Below, piece after piece: positions 45,401-49,399 of a stretch of 64,000 nt of DNA; the stretch's first letter is position 1, and each line of letters opens with the position of its first letter. The stretch covers positions 248,001-312,000 of the forward strand of contig JAFREQ010000183.1 of the NCBI GenBank assembly GCA_025331565.1. The letters are read 5' to 3'. Source of the stretch: Holacanthus passer. Lineage: Eukaryota > Chordata > Actinopteri > Pomacanthidae. The position numbers were made by a program, and so were the translations under genes. Under the pieces are notes generated by a model. The model saw nothing but the letters and a program-made list of their open reading frames with translations. It searched no databases and had not been told where the DNA came from.

Positions 45401-47183
45401 TCTCTTTTCTCTGTAACATGAGCTCAAAAAGCAAAATTCTAGGTTAATTATGGGTTAATTACCAAGCAATTAACATATCATTATTGCAACATGTTTTCTA
45501 TTAAGATCATTACATTTTCATCTACTTACCATAATTTGCTCATGTTGGATATATATTTTGCATAATTACATAATAAAGCTTTAAACTGGGTCTTTAGTTA
45601 TGCTTATTTTTTTGTACTTTGAAGGCAAATTTGTCAACATGAAGCCGAACACATCAGCACAGCTTTCGGGGGTTAGACCTTGGAAATGTTCTGCAGCCTT
45701 CCTACTCATCAATATCGTATCATCACTTTATCCGATTAAGAAATGTGGACTTTATATAGCGGGTAATAGTCAATATTTTTTATTGTCAGTAAATCCCTAT
45801 GAAAAGGCCAAAACCAACAATGACTCTCAAGTATTGTCTGTGTATCTGATCTAGAACTCCATCACTGTCCAAGAACTATAAAAAACACGACTGAGTTTCA
45901 CTGACTCACATGTTCCTTCATTATAATGGAGTGAGTCAGTCCCACGCACGCCATTCTGTAAATAGTCTATAGTTCACTGAATGTGTATTAATCCGCAAGT
46001 GAAAATAGTCCCCAACGAATGCACCTTTTACTGTTTGAGTAACATCCAGCTGTTTTAGTAATCAATTATTTAAAAACTATGACATATTTGTGACTTGTTT
46101 TTAAAGATTAATGTCTTCAGTAATGGGCTTGTGGCAACAAACAGGGCAGGTAAGTCAGAAAGTACTAGTAGACAAACTCCCACATTCTTAGTTTTGGCCT
46201 CTTCTATGGGATTTATTGGCAGTAAGAAATATATTGAACACCGGCCTTGGCAAAGAAAGTTCTGTTAGCTTTGTCTGTGCTCTTGCAGAGCATGGTATAT
46301 ATATATATATATACACACACTGTATCCTTGGATGACTCCTCCTTTTTTTGAACAGTATTTTCAATAAGAAACACGTCCTAGAAATCCAAACACAGCACTA
46401 AACCAGGAATACAAATTACTAGTCATAAATTAAATCAAAATGGCTCCCACGAGACAAAAACACTGCACAGTGTAGAGATGACAGTGTGTTCAGTAAATCT
46501 TTTTAGGATCTTCAGGATATTCCTCCTCTCGGTCCACCCATCCTTTACACTCGTCCCTTCTCCAGCTGCTACATTTTTGATGCTCAACTCCATCTGTGTT
46601 CGTCTTTGCAGCTCTCCTACGTGGATGCAGAAGGTAACCCCATCGGCGTGGTCCAGATGACTTTCATGCGGTTGCTGAGCGCGGCGGCCCGACAGAACAT
46701 GACGTACAACTGCTACCAGTCGGTGGCCTGGCACGACCAGGACCAGGACAACTACGACAAGGCCATCCGCTTCCTGGGCTCCAACGATGAGGAGATGTCT
46801 TACGATAACAACCCCTACATCCGCGCCCTGGTCGATGGCTGTGCGGTGAGTCAAAGAGATGTGTGTGTGTTCACGGTTGGCGGGGTTCCTTTGATGAACA
46901 CCGTCAGAAAATTATGTTCCTCTTGTCTTTGTAGCGGCTCAGTCAATAAGAGCAAAAGTCTGTGATGTTTTTATTTCTGAAGAATATTTTTCCACACACT
47001 GACTCGGCCTCCTGCTGTGTCTGCTCTGTTCCGCAGTTGAAAAAGGGCTATGAAAAGACAGTACTTGAGATCAACACGCCAAAGGTGGAACAGGTGCCAT
47101 TTGTGGACATCATGTTCAACGACTTTGGCGGCTCCACGCAGAAGTTCGGATTCGAAGTGGGCCCCGTCTGTTTCATCGGCTAA
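9248..47183 (+). CDS. col5a1: collagen alpha-1(V) chain, exons 5-66 (5'-partial)
   Basis: This span holds 62 coding exons per transcript, plus one extra alternative exon. They encode the end of the TSPN domain, the variable region, the minor helix, the NC2 hinge, a 1014-residue major Gly-X-Y helix and the COLFI C-propeptide. Joined, they give 1806 residues and a TAA stop with no frame break. Type V collagen is secreted, co-assembles with type I collagen and controls fibril initiation and diameter; alpha-1(V) normally pairs with alpha-2(V) and sometimes alpha-3(V). Assignment to alpha-1(V) rather than alpha-1(XI) rests on remembered human sequence: RRNIDASQ after the furin site, YVDAEGNP and VVQMTF in the C-propeptide, and near-identical exon-by-exon helix sequence. 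The start codon, signal peptide and most of the TSPN domain lie 5' of the window. The variable region is much larger than the human one as I remember it. Every helix exon is phase 0, so skipping any one keeps frame. Confidence 0.96.
10168..10275 (+). CDS. col5a1: col5a1 exon 6: Tyr/Glu-rich variable region
   Basis: This exon has 108 nt in phase 0 (36 residues), with acceptor cctttag and donor gtaatg. It contains DSYYYEYPYYEDVDG, seven tyrosines among Asp/Glu, which matches the human YYYEYPYYED segment. Clustered tyrosines next to acids are typical tyrosine-sulfation sites. The length is 108 nt but it is not collagenous. Confidence 0.94.
10376..10780 (+). CDS. col5a1: col5a1 exon 7: Ser/Gly-rich and acidic Tyr variable region
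   Basis: This exon has 405 nt in phase 0 (135 residues), with acceptor cttacag and donor gtaggt. The order is: a Val/Thr-rich start (VTDGDTVVTTVKEVLAGG), a poly-Ser/Gly stretch (about residues 43-66), an acidic tyrosine block (PYDSYDSYGNYETYYDE), then Thr/Ser/Gly segments with GRVITSGGGTSITITSNKTS at the end. NKT is a possible N-glycosylation site. Apart from position and acidic tyrosines I see little likeness to the human variable region. The surrounding introns are short, and the frame joins exons 6 and 8 without a break, which supports it as a real exon. Confidence 0.88.
11489..12067 (+). CDS. col5a1: col5a1 exon 8: (G4-5 S3-8 TVHV) repeat exon
   Basis: This exon has 579 nt in phase 0 (193 residues), with acceptor tttatag and donor gtgaaa. 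It is the largest exon in the window. It opens with acidic tyrosines (SYDDYGDEYDYG), then has six tandem units of 10-16 residues built as Gly run, Ser run, then a TVHV-like cap. Degenerate GGGS/GSAS units follow, and it closes with an acidic Tyr/Asp block (DYDLDVYDTYDDLNYND) that resembles a normal variable-region end. The unbroken frame and the collagen exon that follows support it as coding. The composition is unlike remembered human alpha-1(V). Repeat copy number may vary between alleles or be mis-assembled. Confidence 0.88.
11555..11785 (+). repeat. coding minisatellite in exon 8, six units
   Basis: Units start at 11555, 11585, 11624, 11663, 11702 and 11750 and are 30, 39, 39, 39, 48 and 36 nt long. 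Each is GGT/GGA/GGC Gly codons, then AGC/AGT Ser codons, then ACA GTT CAT GTC or a close variant (TVHV, TVHI, SVHVS, TVHVS, TVHA, TVTVV). Unit 5 contains a near-pure AGC run (11712-11738). All length differences are multiples of three. Confidence 0.95.
12183..12239 (+). CDS. col5a1: col5a1 exon 9: start of minor helix
   Basis: This exon has 57 nt in phase 0 (19 residues, VDGARGEKGQKGEPAVIEP), with acceptor tgtgtag and donor gtgagt. GEKGQKGEPA plus IEP is diagnostic of the V/XI collagen group and marks the switch from the variable region to the small N-terminal collagen helix. Confidence 0.96.
12240..13882 (+). other. intron 9 of col5a1; no gene seen
   Basis: This is 1643 nt between exons 9 and 10. 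The only structure found is the hairpin at 12826-12869. The acceptor is tgtttcag. Confidence 0.85.
12826..12869. repeat. perfect 18-bp inverted repeat, 8-nt loop
   Basis: The left arm CACTCAGTCACAGAGACA (12826-12843) is exactly complementary to 12852-12869, around loop AGTATACA. It lies in intron 9. No function can be read from it; the stem is too short for an ordinary microRNA precursor. Confidence 0.9.
13883..13924 (+). CDS. col5a1: col5a1 exon 10: minor helix
   Basis: This exon has 42 nt in phase 0 and encodes GMLVEGPPGPEGPT; the donor is gtaagt. The remembered human exon reads GMLIEGPPGPEGPA. Confidence 0.96.
14514..14576 (+). CDS. col5a1: col5a1 exon 11: minor helix
   Basis: This exon has 63 nt in phase 0 (21 residues), opening GLPGPPGASG and ending GDSGER. 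The acceptor is gaaatag and the donor gtgagt. Confidence 0.95.
14690..14764 (+). CDS. col5a1: col5a1 exon 12: end of minor helix
   Basis: This exon has 75 nt in phase 0 (25 residues), opening GPPGRPGLPGADGLPGP and leaving the Gly-X-Y frame at VLMLP, the start of the NC2 hinge. The acceptor ends AAG (gtctaag) instead of CAG/TAG. Confidence 0.95.
14765..16654 (+). other. intron 12 of col5a1; no gene seen
   Basis: This is 1890 nt. Short open frames on both strands show no domain, and no clear repeat was recognised. Confidence 0.8.
16655..16747 (+). CDS. col5a1: col5a1 exon 13: NC2 hinge
   Basis: This exon has 93 nt in phase 0 (31 residues), opening FRFSAGGDSGQKGP and ending AQMQAIMQQAR. The human hinge is the same length and has the AQAILQQAR ending. 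The donor is gtaaca. Confidence 0.95.
16898..16952 (-). repeat. 3' tail of a retroelement, minus orientation
   Basis: The motif agataagatatacctttatt then tgtcccacagtggggaaatt is the reverse of a common fish LINE/SINE 3' tail, which ends in an (ATCTT)n-like run. Only the tail is present, in intron 13. Confidence 0.5.
17124..17186. repeat. (CA)n microsatellite
   Basis: About 31 CA units run here with one G interruption near 17139, in intron 13 about 125 bases before exon 14. Confidence 0.97.
17312..17368 (+). CDS. col5a1: col5a1 exon 14: start of major helix
   Basis: This exon has 57 nt in phase 0 and encodes LAMRGPTGPMGLTGRPGPL. The four residues LAMR end the hinge, and the 1014-residue helix starts at the first Gly. 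The acceptor is gttcag and the donor gtatgt. Confidence 0.96.
17552..17605 (+). CDS. col5a1: col5a1 exon 15, helix
   Basis: This is 54 nt encoding GPPGVSGLKGESGEAGPQ, donor gtatga. Confidence 0.96.
17886..17939 (+). CDS. col5a1: col5a1 exon 16, helix
   Basis: This is 54 nt encoding GPRGPLGSPGPSGKPGRR, donor gtaagc. The basic end KPGRR continues into GRPG in exon 17. Confidence 0.96.
18129..18182 (+). CDS. col5a1: col5a1 exon 17, helix
   Basis: This is 54 nt encoding GRPGSDGARGMPGQSGPK, donor gtacca. It differs from remembered human at only a few positions. Confidence 0.96.
18292..18345 (+). CDS. col5a1: col5a1 exon 18, helix with cross-link lysine
   Basis: This is 54 nt encoding GDRGFDGLAGLPGEKGHR, donor gtgagt. 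GEKGHR is the conserved N-terminal helical site where lysine is hydroxylated and cross-linked in fibrillar collagens. Confidence 0.97.
18435..18488 (+). CDS. col5a1: col5a1 exon 19, helix
   Basis: This is 54 nt encoding GEPGPSGPPGAPGEDGER, donor gtaaga. With exon 20 it forms an Arg-Gly-Asp across the splice junction, also present in human. Confidence 0.96.
18971..19015 (+). CDS. col5a1: col5a1 exon 20, helix
   Basis: This is 45 nt encoding GDDGEIGPRGLPGEP, acceptor tttcccag, donor gtgagt. Confidence 0.96.
19726..19779 (+). CDS. col5a1: col5a1 exon 21, helix
   Basis: This is 54 nt encoding GPRGLLGPKGPQGPPGPP, acceptor tttcctag, donor gtgagt. Confidence 0.96.
20297..20341 (+). CDS. col5a1: col5a1 exon 22, helix
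   Basis: This is 45 nt encoding GVTGMDGHPGPKGNI, acceptor tgctgtag, donor gtaagt. Confidence 0.96.
21135..21188 (+). CDS. col5a1: col5a1 exon 23, helix
   Basis: This is 54 nt encoding GPQGEPGPPGQQGNPGAQ, identical to the human exon as I recall it. The donor is gtcagt. Confidence 0.97.
21276..21320 (+). CDS. col5a1: col5a1 exon 24, helix
   Basis: This is 45 nt encoding GLPGPQGAIGAPGEK, donor gtaaga. The intron before it is only 87 nt. Confidence 0.96.
21900..22140. repeat. dispersed teleost repeat in intron 24
   Basis: Strings such as attggatggaccattaacgt, gataatgttagcgtgctggc and catggctgtagactcttag are typical of an abundant non-coding fish repeat. The rest of intron 24 (21321-22221) shows nothing else. 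Confidence 0.45.
22222..22275 (+). CDS. col5a1: col5a1 exon 25, helix
   Basis: This is 54 nt encoding GPTGKPGLPGMPGADGPP, acceptor tatctag, donor gtaagt. Confidence 0.96.
22276..23454 (+). other. intron 25 of col5a1
   Basis: This is 1179 nt with only the solo MITE end noted above. Short open frames on both strands have no recognisable domain. Confidence 0.8.
22354..22416 (+). mobile_element. solo terminal repeat of a MITE
   Basis: The motif ataaccctgattccaaaaaa then gttggacactatataaaaca is the same roughly 60-base end found on the elements at 43704-44226 and 51084-51508. No internal part or second end follows, so this is a solo end or deletion remnant in intron 25. Confidence 0.7.
23455..23499 (+). 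CDS. col5a1: col5a1 exon 26, helix
   Basis: This is 45 nt encoding GHPGKEGPPGEKGHL, donor gtaagt. Confidence 0.96.
23726..23779 (+). CDS. col5a1: col5a1 exon 27, helix
   Basis: This is 54 nt encoding GPAGPQGPIGYPGPRGVK, donor gtaaga. GYPGPRGVK is conserved across V/XI chains. The intron after it (23780-24645) holds nothing recognised. Confidence 0.96.
24646..24690 (+). CDS. col5a1: col5a1 exon 28, helix
   Basis: This is 45 nt encoding GADGVRGLKGNKGEK, donor gtaaga. Confidence 0.96.
25023..25076 (+). CDS. col5a1: col5a1 exon 29, helix
   Basis: This is 54 nt encoding GEDGFPGFKGDMGIKGDR, identical to the human exon as recalled. The donor is gtaaga. Confidence 0.97.
25077..27008 (+). other. 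intron 29 of col5a1; no gene seen
   Basis: This is 1932 nt. One open frame (25529-25864) has no collagen or other recognised domain. A short GT run lies at 25803-25820. The acceptor is gctttccag. Confidence 0.8.
27009..27116 (+). CDS. col5a1: col5a1 exon 30, helix
   Basis: This is 108 nt (36 residues), opening GEIGSAGPRGEDGPEGPK and ending GPLGPTGEK; donor gtaaga. It begins the stretch that in human alpha-1(V) leads into the heparin-binding region. Confidence 0.96.
27117..28201 (+). other. intron 30 of col5a1; no gene seen
   Basis: This is 1085 nt of AT-rich sequence with no open frame or repeat worth naming, apart from short TATA-rich runs near 28070-28100. Confidence 0.8.
28202..28255 (+). 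CDS. col5a1: col5a1 exon 31, helix
   Basis: This is 54 nt encoding GKLGVPGLPGYPGRQGPK, identical to human as recalled. The donor is gtaatt. Confidence 0.97.
28679..28732 (+). CDS. col5a1: col5a1 exon 32, helix
   Basis: This is 54 nt encoding GSQGFQGFPGANGEKGTR, acceptor acacacag, donor gtatgt. Confidence 0.96.
28733..29529 (+). other. intron 32 of col5a1; no gene seen
   Basis: This is 797 nt with no recognised element. The acceptor is gtccacag. Confidence 0.8.
29530..29574 (+). CDS. col5a1: col5a1 exon 33, helix, basic cluster
   Basis: This is 45 nt encoding GTAGKPGPRGQRGPT. The donor is gttagt, a less common form. With exon 34 it supplies the Arg/Lys cluster that binds heparin in human alpha-1(V). 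Confidence 0.96.
29766..29819 (+). CDS. col5a1: col5a1 exon 34, helix, basic cluster
   Basis: This is 54 nt encoding GPRGERGPRGPTGKAGPK, with five basic residues in 18. The acceptor ends AAG (cctcaag). Conservation of this cluster suggests that heparan-sulfate binding is kept. Confidence 0.96.
29931..29975 (+). CDS. col5a1: col5a1 exon 35, helix
   Basis: This is 45 nt encoding GNSGNDGPPGPPGER, donor gtatgt. Confidence 0.96.
30068..30121 (+). CDS. col5a1: col5a1 exon 36, helix
   Basis: This is 54 nt encoding GLPGPQGPTGFPGPKGPP, donor gtgagt. The preceding intron is 92 nt. Confidence 0.96.
30788..30841 (+). CDS. col5a1: col5a1 exon 37, helix
   Basis: This is 54 nt encoding GPAGKDGLPGHPGQRGET, donor gtgagt. 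Confidence 0.96.
30931..30984 (+). CDS. col5a1: col5a1 exon 38, helix
   Basis: This is 54 nt encoding GFQGKTGPPGPPGVVGPQ, identical to human as recalled. The preceding intron is 89 nt. Confidence 0.97.
31649..31756 (+). CDS. col5a1: col5a1 exon 39, helix
   Basis: This is 108 nt (36 residues), opening GPTGETGPMGDRGHPG and ending GAAGKEGAK; donor gtgact. In the intron before it, tgtccgtgacttactt occurs twice in tandem (about 31592-31627). Confidence 0.96.
31954..32043 (+). CDS. col5a1: col5a1 exon 40, 90-nt helix exon
   Basis: This is 90 nt (30 residues), opening GDPGPAGPAGKDGPPGPR and ending GERGLPGPV; donor gttagt. Ninety nt is outside the usual 45/54/99/108 set of fibrillar collagens, but the human V/XI chains appear to have the same unit. 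Confidence 0.95.
32600..32653 (+). CDS. col5a1: col5a1 exon 41, helix
   Basis: This is 54 nt encoding GAHGLKGNEGPHGPPGPA, donor gtgagt. Confidence 0.96.
32955..33062 (+). CDS. col5a1: col5a1 exon 42, helix
   Basis: This is 108 nt (36 residues), opening GSPGERGPAGPAGPTG and ending GPAGEKGGP; donor gtatga. Confidence 0.96.
33172..33279 (+). CDS. col5a1: col5a1 exon 43, helix, A-rich acceptor
   Basis: This is 108 nt (36 residues), opening GEKGPQGPAGRDGIQG and ending GPPGEDGDK; donor gtgagt. The 109-nt intron before it ends in a 14-A run followed by cattttag, so the normal pyrimidine tract is almost absent. The exon is still secure, because frame and sequence match human. Confidence 0.96.
33280..34432 (+). 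other. intron 43 of col5a1
   Basis: This is 1153 nt containing the CA microsatellite and nothing else recognised. Confidence 0.8.
33367..33400. repeat. (CA)17 microsatellite
   Basis: This is a perfect CA run in intron 43. Confidence 0.97.
34433..34486 (+). CDS. col5a1: col5a1 exon 44, helix
   Basis: This is 54 nt encoding GEIGEPGQKGSKGDKGEH, donor gtaagt. It is strongly charged, as in human. Confidence 0.97.
34658..34711 (+). CDS. col5a1: col5a1 exon 45, helix
   Basis: This is 54 nt encoding GPPGPTGPQGPVGAPGPA, donor gtaagt. Confidence 0.96.
34812..34919 (+). CDS. col5a1: col5a1 exon 46, helix
   Basis: This is 108 nt (36 residues), opening GADGEPGPRGQQGLFGQK and ending GPPGPVGLQ. The donor gtgcgg is weak by consensus. 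Confidence 0.96.
35014..35067 (+). CDS. col5a1: col5a1 exon 47, helix
   Basis: This is 54 nt encoding GLPGPPGEKGETGDVGQM, identical to human as recalled. The donor is gtaaga. Confidence 0.97.
35183..35290 (+). CDS. col5a1: col5a1 exon 48, helix
   Basis: This is 108 nt (36 residues), opening GPPGPPGPRGPSGPPGAD and ending GNPGAVGEK; donor gtaaac. Confidence 0.96.
35291..37631 (+). other. intron 48 of col5a1; no gene seen
   Basis: This is 2341 nt, the longest intron inside the helix-coding part. Open frames on both strands are short and without domains, and no repeat was recognised. The acceptor follows a C/T-rich run (37605-37631). Confidence 0.8.
37632..37685 (+). CDS. col5a1: col5a1 exon 49, helix
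   Basis: This is 54 nt encoding GDAGESGEPGLQGEVGPP, donor gtgagt. Confidence 0.96.
37899..38006 (+). CDS. col5a1: col5a1 exon 50, helix
   Basis: This is 108 nt (36 residues), opening GPRGERGEKGESGPAG and ending GDDGPKGSP; donor gtaagt. Confidence 0.96.
38161..38214 (+). CDS. col5a1: col5a1 exon 51, helix
   Basis: This is 54 nt encoding GPSGFPGDPGPPGEPGPA, donor gtacgt. Confidence 0.96.
38331..38384 (+). CDS. col5a1: col5a1 exon 52, helix
   Basis: This is 54 nt encoding GLDGPPGDKGDDGEAGQA, donor gtgagt. Confidence 0.96.
38507..38560 (+). CDS. col5a1: col5a1 exon 53, helix
   Basis: This is 54 nt encoding GSPGPTGESGPSGPPGKR, donor gtaagt. Confidence 0.96.
38679..38732 (+). CDS. col5a1: col5a1 exon 54, helix
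   Basis: This is 54 nt encoding GPPGAAGPEGRQGEKGAK, donor gtaaca. Confidence 0.96.
38828..38935 (+). CDS. col5a1: col5a1 exon 55, helix, AAG acceptor
   Basis: This is 108 nt (36 residues), opening GEPGLEGPQGKTGPVG and ending GLRGIPGPV; donor gtaagt. The acceptor is tgtgttaaag, ending AAG after a purine-interrupted tract, so it is weak. The upstream intron is 95 nt. Confidence 0.95.
39135..39188 (+). CDS. col5a1: col5a1 exon 56, helix
   Basis: This is 54 nt encoding GEQGLPGPPGPDGPPGPM, donor gtgagt. Confidence 0.96.
39270..39323 (+). CDS. col5a1: col5a1 exon 57, helix
   Basis: This is 54 nt encoding GPPGLPGLKGDSGVKGEK, donor gtgagc. Its last lysine, read with GHPG of exon 58, forms the C-terminal helical cross-link site. 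The preceding intron is 81 nt. Confidence 0.97.
39545..39652 (+). CDS. col5a1: col5a1 exon 58, helix
   Basis: This is 108 nt (36 residues), opening [18 protein letters not shown] and ending GSPGSKGDN; donor gtaagt. [20 protein letters not shown] is conserved in all V/XI chains. Confidence 0.97.
39802..39855 (+). CDS. col5a1: col5a1 exon 59, helix
   Basis: This is 54 nt encoding GIAGPSGPLGPLGPPGLP, donor gtaaga. Confidence 0.96.
39959..39994 (+). CDS. col5a1: col5a1 exon 60, 36-nt helix exon
   Basis: This is 36 nt encoding GPPGPKGAKGSA, donor gtaagt. It is the smallest exon here and is easily missed by gene finders. The human exon reads GPPGPKGAKGSS. Confidence 0.95.
40105..40158 (+). CDS. 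col5a1: col5a1 exon 61, end of helix
   Basis: This is 54 nt encoding GQTGPKGETGTPGPPGPP, donor gtaagt. The final Pro-rich triplets nucleate helix folding. Confidence 0.96.
40318..40585 (+). CDS. col5a1: col5a1 exon 62: helix end, furin site, C-propeptide start
   Basis: This exon has 268 nt and ends in phase 1; the donor is gttagt. GPPGDV completes the 338 triplets. RSRR followed by NIDASQ is the furin-type site that releases the C-propeptide. Residues about 47-72 (MEEIFGSLNSLKLEIEQMK) form the heptad-like coil that trimerises chains. ARTCKDLQLCHPDFPDG carries the first two COLFI cysteines. The acidic linker DDAAADANYKDYDDG is more diverged than the rest. Confidence 0.96.
40586..41585 (+). 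other. intron 62 of col5a1
   Basis: This is exactly 1000 nt, AT-rich. Positions 40935-41030 (tgtacaatgaaattcttcct at the end) resemble the reverse of a common fish retroelement tail; I hold that only weakly. No coding sequence is seen. Confidence 0.7.
41586..41698 (+). CDS. col5a1: col5a1 exon 63: COLFI domain
   Basis: This exon has 113 nt, starting in phase 1 and ending in phase 0. It contains EYWIDPNQGCSRDSFKVYCN and GGESCIFPDKKSEG, with three COLFI cysteines and an NFT glycosylation site. The calcium-binding DPNQG loop helps set chain contacts. The exon's first bases are GTGAGT directly after CAG, a full donor consensus at its own 5' edge. Confidence 0.96.
41699..43318 (+). other. intron 63 of col5a1
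   Basis: This is 1620 nt ending in a (CCT)n pyrimidine run (43273-43290) and the acceptor gcccccag. A short CA run lies near 41725-41742. No coding sequence is seen. Confidence 0.8.
43319..43387 (+). CDS. col5a1: col5a1 exon 64, first version (64A position)
   Basis: This exon has 69 nt in phase 0 at both ends (23 residues). ARLTSWVKENPGSWFSEFKR then GKL matches the common human isoform. The acceptor is gcccccag and the donor gtaagc. It is followed after only 64 nt by a second 69-nt exon coding the same COLFI segment, so the two should be used alternatively. Confidence 0.95.
43452..43520 (+). CDS. col5a1: col5a1 exon 64, second version (64B position)
   Basis: This exon has 69 nt in phase 0 at both ends. 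It encodes SKMAKWPKDSPGTWYSHYKR then GSL, aligning without gaps to the first version (shared W, K, PG, W, KRG, L). The acceptor is tattttacag and the donor gtaagt. Human COL5A1 is known to have mutually exclusive exons 64A and 64B, which supports this as real and not a pseudo-exon. Confidence 0.93.
43704..44226 (+). mobile_element. non-autonomous DNA transposon (MITE), near-complete
   Basis: This is a 523-bp element in intron 64. The left end (gattccaaaaaggttggaac) and right end (gtcccaacttttttggaatc) are imperfect inverted repeats of about 60 bp. The inside has no open frame for a transposase. This is a family I recognise from many teleost genomes; I do not assert its superfamily. Confidence 0.85.
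46296..46320. repeat. (TA)n(CA)n microsatellite
   Basis: About eight TA units run into CA units. Confidence 0.9.
46612..46845 (+). CDS. col5a1: col5a1 exon 65: COLFI domain
   Basis: This exon has 234 nt in phase 0 (78 residues), with acceptor tttgcag and donor gtgagt. LSYVDAEGNPIGVVQMTF, then QNMTYNCYQSVAW (N-glycosylation site NMT and a COLFI cysteine), then FLGSNDEEMSYDNNPYIRAL and VDGCA. YVDAEGNP separates alpha-1(V) from alpha-1(XI), which reads YLDVEGN. It is GC-rich relative to the introns. Confidence 0.97.
47037..47183 (+). CDS. col5a1: col5a1 exon 66: C-terminus and stop
   Basis: This is 147 nt including the TAA (48 residues). KKGYEKTVLEINTPKVEQVP, then DIMFNDFGG, then the invariant end KFGFEVGPVCFIG with the last COLFI cysteine. 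The acceptor is ttccgcag. Confidence 0.97.
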   Translation: MKKGYEKTVLEINTPKVEQVPFVDIMFNDFGGSTQKFGFEVGPVCFIG

Positions 47184-47755
47184 GACTGTTTACTGAGCAA
47201 ATGGAGAAAAAAAAAAGCATATATTTGTTTTCTCAGAAAAAAAAAACAATTGAAAAAGAATAGGACAATTCTATTTGTAAAAAAGTAACTTTTTTTTCCA
47301 TAAAGCAACAAGTATGAGTAAAATGAAATCAAGTTGAGAATACAGTGAAATTCTATAGGAATAGAGGAAAACGAAATAACCTTGAAACCTCAGTGTGCCT
47401 TCTCCATCACATGCAAGTTTTGAAACTGGATGTCAGGTCCTGCCTCTACACAACACACTCGCACGCACACACAGCTCTCGCCCCATGTCATCACACTTGA
47501 TTCAGTCTTCTTTTTTTTTTTCTTTTTTTTCTTTTTTGACCCAAATATCGAAGGCGACCCTGAGAGCTGCAGCCGTTCCAGACGCTCGCAGTTATTTGCC
47601 ATGGACTCCATCTGATTTGGCTCTTTTCTTTAGTTTTCATGTTTTCCCTCATCTCCCAGGCTTTTTCCACTTGTCCTTTTGTTGGTTTGTTCGCTCATTC
47701 ACTATGGGAGCTTTGTTTGTGCATAATTGTCTCCCCATTCTCTTGGAATGGATCT

Positions 47756-47790
47756 TATATATATATATATATATAAATATATATAAATAT
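47756..47790. repeat. AT microsatellite in the 3' UTR
   Basis: Alternating AT with two AAT interruptions; it could fold back on itself in the mRNA. Confidence 0.9.
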
Positions 47791-48046
47791 TTTTTATGTT
47801 TGTAAGTACATTCTGTATATTTTTCCTGGTAATGTTTATTGCTTCTGGCTTCAAAACATGCATGTGACTTTATTAATTGTGAGGTAGGAGACGATGGATA
47901 CGGGGATAACATCTAAATTGTAGAAATATATCGAAAGTGAGGAAATTTGACTTGTAAATTGAAAAAAAAAAAAAAAAAAAAATTGGGAAGACCTGTCTTG
48001 TTGCAGTTGTGGAGCACACCTTGTTGTAATTTAAGAACAGAATGGA

Positions 48047-48052
48047 AATAAA
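48047..48052 (+). promoter_or_regulatory. possible proximal poly(A) signal AATAAA
   Basis: AATAAA lies 864 nt after the stop codon, followed by GT-rich sequence around 48070-48095. It would give a short 3' UTR. Confidence 0.45.
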
Positions 48053-49370
48053 AGACGAAAACAAGCTCTGTGATATTATGTGACAGTTTGATTTGCATAA
48101 CGAACGAAAAAATAATACATTCCTCCTTTTGTGCCCTCTGAACAGAAACACCTACCTTGGTGGCAATATCATTAACTTAATAAACCGCTTCTGTTTTTTT
48201 TTTTCCCTCATACTCATCTGTCTGACTATGCAATGGGAGATGATGTCACATTTTAATGAAAACACAAAGAAATCAAAACCTAGGTGCTATTTTCTCTCTT
48301 CTGTGGTGCTATGTATTTTTCTAGTTTTTGTTGTTTGAATGAAAGGAAATTTGTGGTGATAATATTCCATCACCTGCAGCCCCTTGACTCTCTTAACCAC
48401 CACGTCCGACGCAAGGTGGATCTTTGCTGCATCCAGTTTGTTTTTTTATTTCAATGCTCAGCCGGGGTGTTTGCATGCCGTTTCTCTACGTATCCACTCC
48501 CAGATCAGTGCAGCATGGCGGCGTATGTTATCTCCTGCTTCAGCGGACCGCGCAGATAAGAAACTTGTACCAAAAGTTGGGATGACGAGACGAAGTTAAG
48601 AGGGTGCTGTTGGCTTTTGCATATCGTTGCTCTTAAGACGCTGCATTAAGGCTCATGCTGTTGGATCATCTGTGCCACATCAAACTGATGGAGTTGAGAC
48701 GTGGACGTGTTGTGATTGGGACAAAGGAACATGGTCCAAAGTTTTGTTTGGTGTATGAAACCCTTCCACCAAAGGTCTATATTTAGCTTTAAGAGCCATA
48801 GTGGCTTGAAATCATGTTTTTTATATGGGAAACAACTTGAAACTTCTTGATTTAACGACAGTAGAAGCACCAAATTAGCCAGATGAACGAATTTGCTTGT
48901 GCAGCGTCAGAAACTGCTTGTTGGTCTACTATTTTTGCCCTTATTGTAATTATGCTCTTTGTTCAAACTATGCACTCTCTATGCTTATGACCACTAGTAT
49001 CTACCACAGAATTTTTACAGCCCTTCATACATAGGTTTGTTTTGTTTCCTCTTTTTTTTTTTTTTTTTAAATCTTCTAATATGTGACTTGAACCGTTTCT
49101 GTTAAGGTAACTCAATATGCTTGTAGATCTTCGGCTTTGTTTTTCCATTGTGATGCAGTACGCCCAAATTTAACACTTTTTTGCTCTTGATAGAGAAAAG
49201 GACAAACAAATTTTTGTAAATTTCCAGAACCAGCAGTGATGCTGCCATTGTTTTGTTTGGTTTTTGTTTTATTTTGTAGATTTCCATTTGTCTGTCTGTT
49301 TGTTTGTTTTCACAGTCTTGTCAAACCTGTGTAAGGATAAGAGGATAGAAGTTATATTGGTTTTTATGTC

Positions 49371-49376
49371 AATAAA
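49371..49376 (+). promoter_or_regulatory. likely main poly(A) signal AATAAA
   Basis: AATAAA is followed by TTTACTGTGGCC and a TCTTGTATGTCT element. A cluster of AATAAA-like motifs at 49633-49650 is a further candidate. Confidence 0.55.
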
Positions 49377-49399
49377 TTCAAGTTTACTGTGGCCATCCA

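Larger units (their letters stand above)
9380..46611 (+). other. remaining col5a1 introns over 300 nt; nothing seen
   Basis: These introns have GT-AG ends and no recognised element: 9380-10167, 10781-11488, 13925-14513, 18489-18970, 19016-19725, 19780-20296, 20342-21134, 23780-24645, 24691-25022, 28256-28678, 30122-30787, 30985-31648 (apart from its tandem 16-base repeat), 32044-32599 and 32654-32954. Introns not listed here or separately are shorter. Confidence 0.75.
43521..46611 (+). other. intron 64 of col5a1
   Basis: This is 3091 nt, the longest intron after intron 4. It contains the MITE at 43704-44226 and a (TA)n(CA)n run at 46296-46320. No coding sequence is recognised. Confidence 0.85.
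47184..49395 (+). other. col5a1: col5a1 3' untranslated region (inferred end)
   Basis: This is AT-rich and stop-dense, with poly-A and poly-T runs (47962-47982, 49053-49068) and an AT microsatellite (47756-47790). Its end is placed about 20 nt after AATAAA at 49371, which is followed by a GT-rich stretch. The roughly 2.2-kb length agrees with the long 3' UTR of mammalian COL5A1. The true end needs transcript data. Confidence 0.6.

Noticed and set aside
46612..47183. Assignment of the gene to col11a1 instead of col5a1
   Set aside because: YVDAEGNP, VVQMTF, RRNIDASQ and many helix exons follow remembered alpha-1(V), not alpha-1(XI) (YLDVEGN, SSKKTRRHTEG).
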